Source of the DNA: a virus
IMG/VR virus record: IMGVR_UViG_3300035682_000067
Location: 1 to 43,103 of that record
Length of the DNA: 43,103 nucleotides
Reading direction: 5' to 3' (one strand)
Notes under the pieces: generated by a model
Databases searched by the model: none
The model's input: only the letters and a program-made list of their open reading frames with translations
What the model was told of the DNA's origin: nothing
Part shown: positions 1 to 9,511 of the stretch, piece by piece
How positions within the stretch are numbered: position 1 is the first letter of the stretch
Layout: each line of letters starts with the position of its first letter
Translations under genes and position numbers: made by a program

Positions 1-218
1 ACCGCGAACGGTCATTCCTAGAACCACCAGTGAACCTACTCAACGGCAACGGCTGGTCCTTCATCACCGTAGACCCATCCCCAACCGAATGGTGGGGCAT
101 CATCTGGTGGCTATACGACCCAGACTCCGGCAACCGGTACATTATTGACCTACACAAGCGACGCATGAACCCAGAACAGTTCCTGTCGCTAGACCTCAAC
201 ACGTTCGACTGGTCTGGG
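1..218. repeat. Left copy of the terminal overlap (circular genome junction)
   Basis: Bases 1-218 match 42886-43103 along their whole length except for five single-base differences (window positions 128, 146, 161, 183 and 189). All five fall at codon positions that leave the terminase protein unchanged (Ser, Ile, Arg, Leu, Leu). The overlap means the sequence closes on itself. Its two ends come from slightly different members of the same phage population, or contain assembly noise. Confidence 0.95.
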
Positions 219-656
219 CTGATCCACGAAATGTACTACCAATCTTGTGACCTAGACATTCCCATAAGTCACGTAGTTGTGGAAGTTAACGCCGCCCAAA
301 GGTGGCTACTATCCCAACCCCACGTACAAAAATGGGCAGCCATGACCGGCGTAGCGTTTGTCCCCCACACCACCAGCATCAACAAACAAGACCCCAAATA
401 TGGTTTGGAATCTATCGGCGACCTATTTAGGCAGGGCATGATTCGTATACCTTGGGGTGATATGTCTAGTAGAGTACGATGTCAAAACCTGATAGACGAA
501 TCAACAAGATACCCAGATTACGACACAACTGACCTTATTATGAGTACATGGTTCGGTAAACTTGCAGTAGAGAACCATTACACTCCTAGGAGAGAAGGAC
601 TGTACACTTTGAACCGTCCCACATGGCTTGGTTATTCTCGGAGAGGTATCGCGTGA
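1..656 (+). CDS. Terminase large subunit, C-terminal part (nuclease domain)
   Basis: This is the 3' part of the DNA-packaging motor gene whose 5' part lies at 41688-43103; the reading frame continues exactly across the circular junction, giving 617 aa in total. The part seen here carries the RNase-H-like nuclease domain that cuts the concatemer: an Asp in FITVDPSPTEWW (first catalytic acid), a Glu in VVVEVNAAQRW (second) and a late Asp in DYDTTDLIMSTWFG (third). The stop TGA at 654-656 overlaps the GTG start of the portal gene by 4 nt, so the two are translationally coupled. It is partial only because the window was opened inside the gene. The assignment rests on motif order and on the portal neighbour. 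Confidence 0.93.
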   Translation, partial: RERSFLEPPVNLLNGNGWSFITVDPSPTEWWGIIWWLYDPDSGNRYIIDLHKRRMNPEQFLSLDLNTFDWSGLIHEMYYQSCDLDIPISHVVVEVNAAQRWLLSQPHVQKWAAMTGVAFVPHTTSINKQDPKYGLESIGDLFRQGMIRIPWGDMSSRVRCQNLIDESTRYPDYDTTDLIMSTWFGKLAVENHYTPRREGLYTLNRPTWLGYSRRGIA

Positions 657-2518
657 AAACAGTAGATCAGATTCTCTCACTGTACAAGCAGCGGGTAAAC
701 TTTTACGGCCCAATCCACTCCAAAATGAAAATGATCCAATCCATCTACAACGGGACAATGGAAGTACCACTACCTGACATGGAACAAAACTCCATGCCCT
801 CCACCCCAAACCTTCTCGCTGCTGGTGTAGACCAGATGGCTGGACGTATTACCTCAGTAACCCCATCCGTCACATTCTCCAGCATGAAACCCGGCGTTAG
901 AACATATGATCGGGAAGCCCAAACTGCGTCCCGTGTAATTACTGGCTGGTGGCAAGAAGACCGTATTCCACTGAAAATGAAGCAGCGTGGCAGGCACCTT
1001 ATTGCTTATGGCATGTCACCAGTTGTTGTCCGCTGGAACTACGAGGACCACCGCCCCACATGGCAGATTCGGCATCCGCTAGAAACCTACCCATCTACAG
1101 ACATTATTCCCGGCCAAATGAAACCAACCGACTGCATCTTTGCCTACCGCAGGTCAGTTGGATGGATGAGATCAAGAGGCTACAACGACAAACTGGTTGC
1201 ACTTATGGGCCGGTCTGACATGCCTAACGACGCCAGCATTCTACTTATTGAATACATTGACGCTGACGAAACGCATCTGATTGCTGCTGGATACAAAAAC
1301 AGCGACCCGTACGGTGCATCATTTGAACTTACTTTCACAGGTGACTCACTACGTGGCATAACGATTGAGCAGTATGCGAATATTGGCGACGAGTGCCCTG
1401 TCGTAGTACCAATGAGGTTAACGCTGGATACTGCTGCTGGACAGTTTGACAACATGATTGGCATGTACTACCAGCAAGCAAAACTTATGGCCCTAGAAGT
1501 TATCGCAGTAGAGAAGGGTATCTTCCCTGATACTTATCTCATCTCGCGTCCCGGTGAAGTAGGCCGATACCTTGACGGCCCCCATGACGGGCGCACAGGT
1601 ATGGTTAACATTATTGCTGGCGGCGATATTCGGGATATGCAAACCCAGCCCGGATACCTTACTAACCAAACCATTGACCGTTTAGAACGCAACCAAAGGG
1701 TAACTGCTGGTATTCCCGCAGAGTTTGGTGGCGAATCCTCAGGCAACATTCGTACTGGTCGTCGCGGTGATGCTGTCCTATCCGCTGTTATTGACTATCC
1801 GGTAGCAGAAGCACAGGAAACGTTTGCTTATTCTCTTGAGGAAGAAGATGAGTGCGCGATATCTCTTGCTAAGGCGTGGGATGGTGACAATAAGCGTACC
1901 TTATTTGTTGGTACAGGTAACGCTGCCCGCCCAGTGACGTATGTTGCTAACAAAACTTTTGAAACAGACGAGCATGTAGTTTCTTATCCGGCTAGTGGAA
2001 CTGACATTAACCAATTAATTATTGGCATTGGTCAACGTGTTGGTCTTGGAATCATGTCAAAACGGACAGCGGCAACACTTGATCCGTATATTGATAATCC
2101 TGAGCAGGAGCATGATTCTATTATTGCTGAGGGTCTTGAGCAGGCGTTGATGTCTGGGTTGCAGCAGCAGGCTGCTAGCGGCCAGATTCCTCCTTTGGTT
2201 GTTTCTAAAATTATGGAACTTGTCCGTAATGACAAGATGGAACTTGCTGAAGCGTTAAATAAGGTAACTGAAGATGCTTTGAAGGAGCAGCAGGCTAAGC
2301 AGGAGCAGGAGGTTGGGGGTATGGGCAATCCTGCGATGTCTCCAGATCAGGCTGCGGCTGGGGCGACAGTGCAAGCGATGGCTGGGCAACAACCAGCAAT
2401 GTCACCAATACCGGGACCTAATGCTGGGCAAGAGTCTCTTAGCGGCTTGTTGTCAACGTTGCGGCGTCCTACGCAAACTGTTCAACCTATGCGTGGAGCA
2501 GATAGGGGGGCGATGTAA
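653..2518 (+). CDS. Portal protein
   Basis: A 621-aa protein directly after TerL, the usual position of the portal, the dodecameric ring at the capsid vertex through which DNA enters and leaves. The length and the N-terminal pattern fit the family: a long helix-rich N-terminus, an LLAAGVDQMAGRI segment, then a wing region with RHPLETYPSTDIIPGQ. The C-terminus is Gln/Pro-rich and low-complexity. The GTG at 653 is preferred: it has GGAGAGG at 640-646 six bases upstream and a GTGA overlap with the TerL stop. The in-frame ATG at 623 has no ribosome-binding site and would overlap TerL by 34 nt. The call is inferred from context and overall character rather than from a catalytic motif. Confidence 0.85.
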   Translation: MKTVDQILSLYKQRVNFYGPIHSKMKMIQSIYNGTMEVPLPDMEQNSMPSTPNLLAAGVDQMAGRITSVTPSVTFSSMKPGVRTYDREAQTASRVITGWWQEDRIPLKMKQRGRHLIAYGMSPVVVRWNYEDHRPTWQIRHPLETYPSTDIIPGQMKPTDCIFAYRRSVGWMRSRGYNDKLVALMGRSDMPNDASILLIEYIDADETHLIAAGYKNSDPYGASFELTFTGDSLRGITIEQYANIGDECPVVVPMRLTLDTAAGQFDNMIGMYYQQAKLMALEVIAVEKGIFPDTYLISRPGEVGRYLDGPHDGRTGMVNIIAGGDIRDMQTQPGYLTNQTIDRLERNQRVTAGIPAEFGGESSGNIRTGRRGDAVLSAVIDYPVAEAQETFAYSLEEEDECAISLAKAWDGDNKRTLFVGTGNAARPVTYVANKTFETDEHVVSYPASGTDINQLIIGIGQRVGLGIMSKRTAATLDPYIDNPEQEHDSIIAEGLEQALMSGLQQQAASGQIPPLVVSKIMELVRNDKMELAEALNKVTEDALKEQQAKQEQEVGGMGNPAMSPDQAAAGATVQAMAGQQPAMSPIPGPNAGQESLSGLLSTLRRPTQTVQPMRGADRGAM

Positions 2519-2901
2519 TGCCTCGTGGTGGCGCACGTAAGGGAACTCCCGGTAAGGGATACACGAACCGCACCGATATGACTAGCAACTACAACATGGC
2601 TGATGGTTCGCCCGCAGACGGTGGGTTGCAGGCTCCAAAATCTTCTTCACCGATGGTTCTACCTGTGTATCCAGATCAGACTCCTAATTTGATGGACCCA
2701 ACTAACCGCCCGGATGAGCCGGTAACAGCGGGGCTTAGGTCTGGTGCGGGTCCCGGTATGGAATCAATGACTGGTTTTGATCCTCGTGTCGCTGAAACGC
2801 AAGCGTTGAAACGTTGGCTGCCACTTCTTGAACCTATTATTGCTAGGCCAGATGCACCGGATTCGGTTAAGATTCTAGTTCGCTACATTAAGGGGAGTTG
2901 A
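2518..2901 (+). CDS. Small virion-region protein of unknown function, 127 aa
   Basis: The start ATG overlaps the portal stop by one base (TAATG). The N-terminus PRGGARKGTPGKGY is basic and Gly-rich. The middle is Pro/Ser/Asn-rich and probably disordered, and the last 45 residues (from about QALKRWLPLLEPI) look helical. I recognise no domain. Its position between portal and the giant virion protein suggests a structural or head-assembly accessory. Confidence 0.8.
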   Translation: MPRGGARKGTPGKGYTNRTDMTSNYNMADGSPADGGLQAPKSSSPMVLPVYPDQTPNLMDPTNRPDEPVTAGLRSGAGPGMESMTGFDPRVAETQALKRWLPLLEPIIARPDAPDSVKILVRYIKGS

Positions 2902-2902
2902 A

Positions 2903-3070
2903 ATGTTTGTTCGTAACCTTGATGCTTTTACGCAAGCCTTTGGTGTTGAACATGCCCCAACCATTTTTGCTTTATCGCAGGTGCCGTGGCCCAGTGATGA
3001 TGAGAGGAATGATTTCATTTTCAAATTGACTGGTGTCAGTATTCGAGCGAAGAACTCTTATGTCCAATAA
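2903..3070 (+). CDS. Small protein, 55 aa, unknown function
   Basis: The ATG at 2903 follows AGGGGAG at 2891-2897 with good spacing and starts one base after the upstream stop (2899-2901). The product begins MFVRNLDAFTQAFG and is moderately acidic, without Cys pairs or a membrane segment. It overlaps the ATG of the giant downstream gene by 11 nt in another frame. The strong ribosome-binding site and tight packing argue that it is real; the function is unknown. Confidence 0.7.
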   Translation: MFVRNLDAFTQAFGVEHAPTIFALSQVPWPSDDERNDFIFKLTGVSIRAKNSYVQ

Positions 3071-6000
3071 CCCTAAGAAGGACAGAAGGAAACCTTTTAA
3101 CCGTGAAGCGTATGCGGCAAGAAACCTTACCGGTTTAGGGTGGACCGCATCAGGAACGGAAGCAAGTGAGCCTGTAACTCCTTTAGGTACTGTACCTAAT
3201 CAACCGGCTTCAGCGTTTGTTGCACCCGAAGAACAGTCAAAAATAAAGACAGCATTAACAACCCAAGATCAAGGTGTTGTACAAAATGCTACTGGGTTCC
3301 TTGCTAGCATATTTGATTACGAAGATAGTCAAGATACTCCCATTGAGTGGGCATGGGATGGCATGTGGCGTGGCCTTGGTTGGGGTTACGACAAAATAAA
3401 TCATGGCGCAGCGTGGGCAGTATCGGCAGCGCCGGGTGGAATTGACACTTTCACATGGGATCAAGCAACTAAAATATCGGTAGGCCAAGCATCATTGGCT
3501 TCTGGTGCGCGATCTACGGGCAATCCGTTGGGTGACCAAATAAATACGATACTTAACCCTGTAGGTGCAGTGTTGGGGGCTATGGATTCGGCCGGACCAT
3601 TAGGGCAAGAGGATTTTGATGTTACTGACCCAAACCAGCGCAAAGCGGCGTTTGAAGATTCTACTGTAGGTAAGTGGGCTTCCGGTTTAACGGATGCGGC
3701 ATTTATTTTGGTTGCCGATCCTCTTATTTTTGCAGGTAAAGCAGCAAAGATTTCTAAACTTAAATATTTGGATGACACGTTTCAAGGTGCTGGTGGTCAA
3801 GCAAGGTTAGATACTCAACTTGCTGACGCTTTGGGCCAGACGAGAGAGCAGATGTCGCCTATTGCGGGCATTATTTATGATTCGACGTTAATGAACGCTG
3901 ATACTGGGTCTAAGCAAATATCTCGCGCTGTGTTAGCGGAAAGATTTAAGGGAACGTCAGGAACAGAGTATTTAGTAGACGCTTTGTATAACAATACTGA
4001 TGTTGGTACTGGGCAGTTGATTGTAAAATATGCGTTTGGCAACATGAATGCTGGACGGCAGTTGTTAAAAGAGAATCCTGATATTGCTATGGAAGTGTTT
4101 CGCCGTCAACGCGCTGAAGTTAGAAGCGTATTAGAACGTGAGCCTGAGACTTTGGCAAGATTAATGAAAATAACTAAAGAAAATCTTGTAAAAGAAGATA
4201 AAGATCTTGCTAATCTTGCGTTGAAGGCAAGTGATCCTCAAGGGTACGCGAATAAGGTGGCTGCAAGGGATCGGTTGCAAAACACTTACGATTCTTTATC
4301 TAATAATCGTCTTGATGAACTAGATGATATGACTGATCCTGAGATTAGGGGTCTGTTATCCGCAGAGTTTGAGGCTATTGTTAGAAAAGATCAGGCTTTA
4401 GCGGCTTTTCTTAGGGATGAGAAAGCGTTTGTTGAAGTAGGACAATTCCCGCTGGGTGCTAAAAACGTGATTGCTGGAGGAAACTACGGATTCTCTCGCA
4501 ACACTGCTCTAGGTCGGGCTGTGGAAAGATCACGTATGTCACGGGCAGCGACAAAAACACAGATTGCTGCCTCGCGGGGAGCCTTGCGTGGTACTGGTGT
4601 AATGAAAACAGTTAAAGACGCAAATGGTGTAATCAGTCAAGTTGAGGTAATGAAGCGGTTAAAGCCGTGGCAAGTTAACGAGTTTAATCAAGGTGGGTTT
4701 ACTAGAGCGGTAAATGTGTGGCGCTGGATGGGTGAAGCAAACCCTTCTGGATATATTGCCACTAAGGGACAGGCGGCTTTAGGTTCGTGGAAAGAGATAC
4801 AGGCTGTAATTAACGATGTTCCTATCTATCAGGGTCAGTCAAGGAAAGTTATTGTTGATGGTGTTGAGAGTCGCGTGGGTGGTACTGAGCGCGGGGAAAA
4901 GTTATTAAACATGTACATGGACGCTTTGCATGATTCTACTAGCGGAGATAATGCGGCGGCTTTAGCGGTTGCTAGGATTGAGAATGAGATTTGGGATGAT
5001 ATTTCTAAATGGCATGGTGTAAATAAGCAGGCGTCTGATGGTATGCGTAATAAGGCTTTGACTGCTAGAACTGACTTGTTGGAAAACTTTAAGAAAACTA
5101 ATTCAACCTCGTCTAATACGGCGTTTTGGGTTGAGAATGGTAGATTGCAGAAGGCTCCGTGGATTGAGTCACAAATCCAAGGCGGAACTTACATGCCTAA
5201 CTTTAAGAAATATAATGAGAAAGCAAGAATGTACGATTCGTCTGGTTTAATCAAGCAGTTGAATGAGGCTACAAGTTTTGCGGGAGATAACGCAACCGAA
5301 TGGTATAACGCTTTTAACGAAGTGTGGCGTCCATCAGTACTGTTGCGTTTAGGTTATACGGTTCGCAACAACCTTGAAGGCCAGTTCAGAGCGGCGGCTT
5401 TTGCTTTCTCTCTTGACCCTATACGTTATGGCATTGCTCAAGCAGCCTACGCACCATATAACGCATACAAGAGTTTTAGGTTTCCGGGTGCGCTAGAAGC
5501 GGCTGAATCTGCTGCGGTGATTCGTAAAGCAAATAGTGGTAATGCTCCTATGCCGCGAATGTTCACTAAGTGGCTTGAGCGTGAAATTAATGCTAGAGAA
5601 ACTCAAATTGAGAACACTATTCAATATATTAAGCAACCGGGTAATCTTATCGAAGATGTGAACGCTGAGACTAAAGCGTTTATGGAGAGTTTTTATAAAG
5701 ATGTAGAAATGTTTTATACACAAAAGTTGGCTGGCGCTAAAGCCTCTGGTGCTAAAGCAAAGGAAATACAGGGATACCAAGACAATTTAGATGACGCTAT
5801 TGCTAGCAGGGTTCGTGTCTCGCAGATTACTACGTTCCAGCGTGGAAGTTACGAGGCAGCAAAAGAAAACATAGATAATATTCGGCTTAAGGGTAATCGT
5901 CCTGCAACAAAAGATTATAAGACTTCTAAGTATGAGGAGTTGGCGGCTAGTAACGATGAGTTACTTACTAGCACTGTACGTACATTAGAGAATCTTAAGT

Positions 6001-8714
6001 TGATGAAACTTGTCTTTAACGACTCCATACAACGTCGTGCTGCATTGAATGACCTTGACGGTTCGCTTATTGCGTTTAGACAGCAAGGTGCGGCTAAGGC
6101 TAGGGTTATGAGTGGGACCATACAGTCGCCGGATGGCACTGTCCTTTCGGCGGCTTTCAATAAAGACAACCCTTTGCTAAGCGTAATTTTGTCTAACTTG
6201 TCGGCAGACGCAACAACTAAAGCAATGTCGGTTAGTGCATCAAACACTTTCAGAAACGCTTTCCGTGTGCATCAAATGAAAACATATGTGGAAGTGCGTC
6301 CGGGTGCAGAGGATTATTTTGTTGGGGTTGCTTCTGCATTGCGGCAGGTTTCGTTTTCCGAAATAGGAAAAATGGCTATTGCCGATAGAAGCGTTGACGA
6401 TATAGCAAAATATTTGTTGAATGATGATGAAGGTAAACAGATTTTAGATTTTATTGTTAATGGTTGGAATGCTCAAAGTCGGACTGCGCGTGCGGCAGAA
6501 AAGGGAGAAAAGGTAGGTCCGATAATAGAGGGCCGAGAGAGTGCTTTAAATTATGTTGGTAGTAAAGATGATGCTTACCAAGTAGCAGAGGATGTTATTG
6601 AAAGGTATCAGACTCTTACTGCTCAGTCTCCTGAGTTGCAGGCGTACATGAAGACTTTTAGGGCTGGAACTAAAGATGATTTGGCGAACGTCGCTAAAGG
6701 GTTGCTTAGTAAGAAAGATGCTAGTGGTAAGAACCTTTACGATTTGCAGCCGGTTATTGGCAACATCAGCGAAGAACTTGGCGCTGCTTCTGTCCGTTCG
6801 TTTATTAACCAATATACCTCCGCTGGAATGAGATGGCTGGGAACATACCCAGAAGACGCATTCACTCGCGCACCCTTCTACGGTACTCGCTATAACACGG
6901 TGTTGAATCAGATGATTAAAACCCATATGGCTAACCTTGATGAAGGTAACCGTATAACTATGCGTGAGTTTAATAATCTTATGGTTCAGGCACATCAGCG
7001 TGCTTTGAAAGATACCAAAGAGTGGATGTTTACTATTGAACGTCGCACTAATCTTGGAACTTATGGTGAGATAGCGATTCCGTTTATTAGCGCCATGCAG
7101 AACTCTATTACTACCGTTGGTCGTTTGTTGTGGCGTGATCCGTCGGTTGCTGTGATAATGACTCGCTTGTGGCAGGCTCCTAGCAAAATGGGGATGACTG
7201 ACGAGCAGGGAAATATTGTTATTCCAATTCCTCACAACTGGATACCTGATGGGGTAGAGGACGCTTTGGGTTTAGAGAACATGATGAATTGGAAAATTGG
7301 TATGAACCAGTTGAACCTTATTGCTACACAGATAGACACGGGTACTTTGTTCCAGTTTGGGCCAGTTGTTGCTGTCCCTGCCGGTGAGATGATGCGTCAC
7401 GGATTCTTTGGTATAACTCCAGATGCTCCTGAATGGTTTGCTTCTATGTTTGGTAAAGAAATTGCTGATGGAATCTGGGATTCTATGAAAGTACATACCT
7501 TTGGCGGGTACCGTAACGATAAGGGCGAATTGCAGATTGCTGCTCCTCCGTCGGCTATTGAGGCTATCTTGCCTGCGTCGGGTAAACGGGCGTTGCAGCG
7601 GCTTCAGGGTGAGAGTAACGAAACGTATGCTCGTACTTATTACGCTAACTGGGCTACGGAGTATTTGAAGTGGCGCGGGGGTATGCGCGAGCAGGAGCCA
7701 ACTAAAGCAGAAATTACGAATATGACTAATAATCTTACAATGGTGCAGTGGGCTACCGCGCTTACGGCTGCGTTCCCTCCACGGTATGAAACAGTTATTC
7801 AACCTATTTTGGATGACTATCGGGGCATGTTGGATAGTTCTCTTACTAAAGATGACGCTGATCGGATGTTTACTGAAAAGTATGGGACCGACATGTTGGC
7901 GTTTGCGACAATGGGGATGAGCACTAACATTACTGGGATTGGCAATAATCCGGTAAAAAATGCTGAGGGTTCTGCTCTTGGGATTGTCGCTCAGGCTAAC
8001 CGTTACGCTCCGTTGGTTGCTAAAATATCTCCTCAGTTAAATAGTGTTGGTGCTTTGGACTCTTTATCTATCTTGTTTACCAGTAACGCTAATGATATTT
8101 ATGATGGGACTGTTACTGCGTGGCAGGAATCTAATGCGGTTCCGGGTTTGAGCGAAATGTATCGTTCTAAGTTGTCTCCTGAGGAAGCGTTTCAGCGGGA
8201 CACTAAGAGGGCTGGTTGGTCTAAGTGGCTTGCGGCTAAGACACAGTTTGATGCCCGTTTGGAGCAGCAGGGTTTTACCAGTTTTTCTCAGTCTCCAATG
8301 TTGGATCGGGAGAAGCAACAGTTTTTGTCGCAGATGGCTAATGATCCTATGTATCAGGGATGGTTTTTGGATTACAACGAGTTTGGGTCTGCACGTACTG
8401 AGGCTACGGTTTTGGTGATGAAGGCCGCTTTGTCTGACTCAACGTTTGTTACTGACCATATGGATGACCCTATTTGGCAGGCAGCGAGTGAGTATTTGAA
8501 TGCTCGTGCTCAGGTAGAGAACCAGTTGAAGATTCAAGGTGGGGCGATAGATTCGATTGGGAATAGGAATGTGTCTCAGTGGTGGGATAAGTTTAGGACT
8601 AATTTGATGAATGTTCCGGGCTGGGATGTGTTTTCTAACCGGTATCTTGATGGTGACGATGATCCGACTAATACTGGTATTACTATTGGTTCAACGATGA
8701 GTGGAGCGGCATAA
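3060..8714 (+). CDS. Giant virion protein, 1884 aa, probable internal/ejection protein
   Basis: The largest gene of the genome, between portal and scaffold. ATG 3060 (MSNNPKKDRRKPF) is chosen; an upstream in-frame GTG at 3033 lies deeper inside the preceding small gene without a clear ribosome-binding site. The protein is mixed helical and polar, with long charged stretches (roughly residues 340-460 and 850-1000). More hydrophobic, Gly-rich patches appear near residues 120-240 and 1400-1480. I see no protease, transglycosylase, polymerase or ADP-ribosyltransferase motif. Podoviruses without tape measures carry very large internal proteins ejected with the DNA, and that is the best fit here. 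A tape-measure role is unlikely because no tail-tube genes exist in the genome. Confidence 0.75.
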   Translation: MSNNPKKDRRKPFNREAYAARNLTGLGWTASGTEASEPVTPLGTVPNQPASAFVAPEEQSKIKTALTTQDQGVVQNATGFLASIFDYEDSQDTPIEWAWDGMWRGLGWGYDKINHGAAWAVSAAPGGIDTFTWDQATKISVGQASLASGARSTGNPLGDQINTILNPVGAVLGAMDSAGPLGQEDFDVTDPNQRKAAFEDSTVGKWASGLTDAAFILVADPLIFAGKAAKISKLKYLDDTFQGAGGQARLDTQLADALGQTREQMSPIAGIIYDSTLMNADTGSKQISRAVLAERFKGTSGTEYLVDALYNNTDVGTGQLIVKYAFGNMNAGRQLLKENPDIAMEVFRRQRAEVRSVLEREPETLARLMKITKENLVKEDKDLANLALKASDPQGYANKVAARDRLQNTYDSLSNNRLDELDDMTDPEIRGLLSAEFEAIVRKDQALAAFLRDEKAFVEVGQFPLGAKNVIAGGNYGFSRNTALGRAVERSRMSRAATKTQIAASRGALRGTGVMKTVKDANGVISQVEVMKRLKPWQVNEFNQGGFTRAVNVWRWMGEANPSGYIATKGQAALGSWKEIQAVINDVPIYQGQSRKVIVDGVESRVGGTERGEKLLNMYMDALHDSTSGDNAAALAVARIENEIWDDISKWHGVNKQASDGMRNKALTARTDLLENFKKTNSTSSNTAFWVENGRLQKAPWIESQIQGGTYMPNFKKYNEKARMYDSSGLIKQLNEATSFAGDNATEWYNAFNEVWRPSVLLRLGYTVRNNLEGQFRAAAFAFSLDPIRYGIAQAAYAPYNAYKSFRFPGALEAAESAAVIRKANSGNAPMPRMFTKWLEREINARETQIENTIQYIKQPGNLIEDVNAETKAFMESFYKDVEMFYTQKLAGAKASGAKAKEIQGYQDNLDDAIASRVRVSQITTFQRGSYEAAKENIDNIRLKGNRPATKDYKTSKYEELAASNDELLTSTVRTLENLKLMKLVFNDSIQRRAALNDLDGSLIAFRQQGAAKARVMSGTIQSPDGTVLSAAFNKDNPLLSVILSNLSADATTKAMSVSASNTFRNAFRVHQMKTYVEVRPGAEDYFVGVASALRQVSFSEIGKMAIADRSVDDIAKYLLNDDEGKQILDFIVNGWNAQSRTARAAEKGEKVGPIIEGRESALNYVGSKDDAYQVAEDVIERYQTLTAQSPELQAYMKTFRAGTKDDLANVAKGLLSKKDASGKNLYDLQPVIGNISEELGAASVRSFINQYTSAGMRWLGTYPEDAFTRAPFYGTRYNTVLNQMIKTHMANLDEGNRITMREFNNLMVQAHQRALKDTKEWMFTIERRTNLGTYGEIAIPFISAMQNSITTVGRLLWRDPSVAVIMTRLWQAPSKMGMTDEQGNIVIPIPHNWIPDGVEDALGLENMMNWKIGMNQLNLIATQIDTGTLFQFGPVVAVPAGEMMRHGFFGITPDAPEWFASMFGKEIADGIWDSMKVHTFGGYRNDKGELQIAAPPSAIEAILPASGKRALQRLQGESNETYARTYYANWATEYLKWRGGMREQEPTKAEITNMTNNLTMVQWATALTAAFPPRYETVIQPILDDYRGMLDSSLTKDDADRMFTEKYGTDMLAFATMGMSTNITGIGNNPVKNAEGSALGIVAQANRYAPLVAKISPQLNSVGALDSLSILFTSNANDIYDGTVTAWQESNAVPGLSEMYRSKLSPEEAFQRDTKRAGWSKWLAAKTQFDARLEQQGFTSFSQSPMLDREKQQFLSQMANDPMYQGWFLDYNEFGSARTEATVLVMKAALSDSTFVTDHMDDPIWQAASEYLNARAQVENQLKIQGGAIDSIGNRNVSQWWDKFRTNLMNVPGWDVFSNRYLDGDDDPTNTGITIGSTMSGAA

Positions 8715-9511
8715 TGGCTGATGATAAGGGTTTACCTTTCAATTTTGCACAGAATGCAAATAAGGGTTTAGCGCCATTAAATAGTGGTACTACGGCGGCT
8801 AATAATGGTACTGACATATCAAACGCATACATCTATAATGACGCTTCGGTTATTCCTATGTGGTCAAAGGATGGGCGACCTACTCTTTCTACGGATGTTA
8901 CTGCTGCTAAGGGTTCTTATTTTTTGCAACCACAGCCAGTTAAAGATGTTTACATAAACATTATGAATAAAAACTATGGGGTTGGTAAGTGGACTCCGGC
9001 ACAATTAAACTCTTTGTTTGTTGATAGTATTGAAAATACTCGCATAGGGTTTGCGATGACTGGAGATACTTATACTCCTGATGTTTATGCTGCTGAAATT
9101 GCTCGAACTAATGCTGCTAATGGGTTAGATGCTGGTGGCAAAGCGTTGTCTGGTGGTAGTGGTGGTGTTTCTTCTTCAGTTCAAAAGTCGGTTAGGTTGA
9201 CTGATCCTTCTACTGCTCGCGGGTTGATAGATCAGGCGTTGGGTAATTTTCTTGGTCGGGCTGCTGATCCTCAGGAGCAGAAGGCGTTTCTTAAGGCTTT
9301 GAATGTTCAGGAGCGGCAGAACCCTACTGTTACTAGGCAAACTACTGTTTCAGGTGGTGGTTCGTCTTCGTCTACGTCTAGTACTGTTGGCGGGTTTAAT
9401 CCTTCTACATTTGCTAAAGAGTACGCTGCTGGACAAGAGGGCGCTGGAGAGTTTCAGGCCGCAACTTCGCTGCTTGACACGTTTATTAGTTCGTTAGGAG
9501 CAAAAGTCTAA
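8714..9511 (+). CDS. Virion-associated protein, 265 aa, candidate ejection protein
   Basis: The ATG overlaps the stop of the giant gene by one base (TAATG). The N-terminal half is compact (YFLQPQPVKDVYINIMNKNYG, then a segment ending YTPDVYAAEIART). A Gly/Ser/Thr-rich linker follows, then a helical segment DPSTARGLIDQALGNFLGRA, a second Ser-rich linker and a C-terminal helix. This two-domain, linker-rich build suits a flexible virion protein. Together with the next two genes it forms a trio between the giant protein and the scaffold, which I read as an internal-protein set; no family is recognised. Confidence 0.72.
   Translation: MADDKGLPFNFAQNANKGLAPLNSGTTAANNGTDISNAYIYNDASVIPMWSKDGRPTLSTDVTAAKGSYFLQPQPVKDVYINIMNKNYGVGKWTPAQLNSLFVDSIENTRIGFAMTGDTYTPDVYAAEIARTNAANGLDAGGKALSGGSGGVSSSVQKSVRLTDPSTARGLIDQALGNFLGRAADPQEQKAFLKALNVQERQNPTVTRQTTVSGGGSSSSTSSTVGGFNPSTFAKEYAAGQEGAGEFQAATSLLDTFISSLGAKV

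Noticed and set aside
623-652. ATG start for the portal gene 30 nt upstream
   Set aside because: It has no ribosome-binding site and overlaps TerL by 34 nt, whereas GTG 653 has GGAGAGG and a GTGA overlap.
6546-7235. 229-aa antisense frame under the giant gene
   Set aside because: No ribosome-binding site, composition of a shadow frame, and it lies wholly inside a better-supported gene.
3060-8714. Tape-measure protein
   Set aside because: Size would allow it, but no tail tube, sheath or assembly-chaperone genes exist and nozzle-like proteins point to a short tail.
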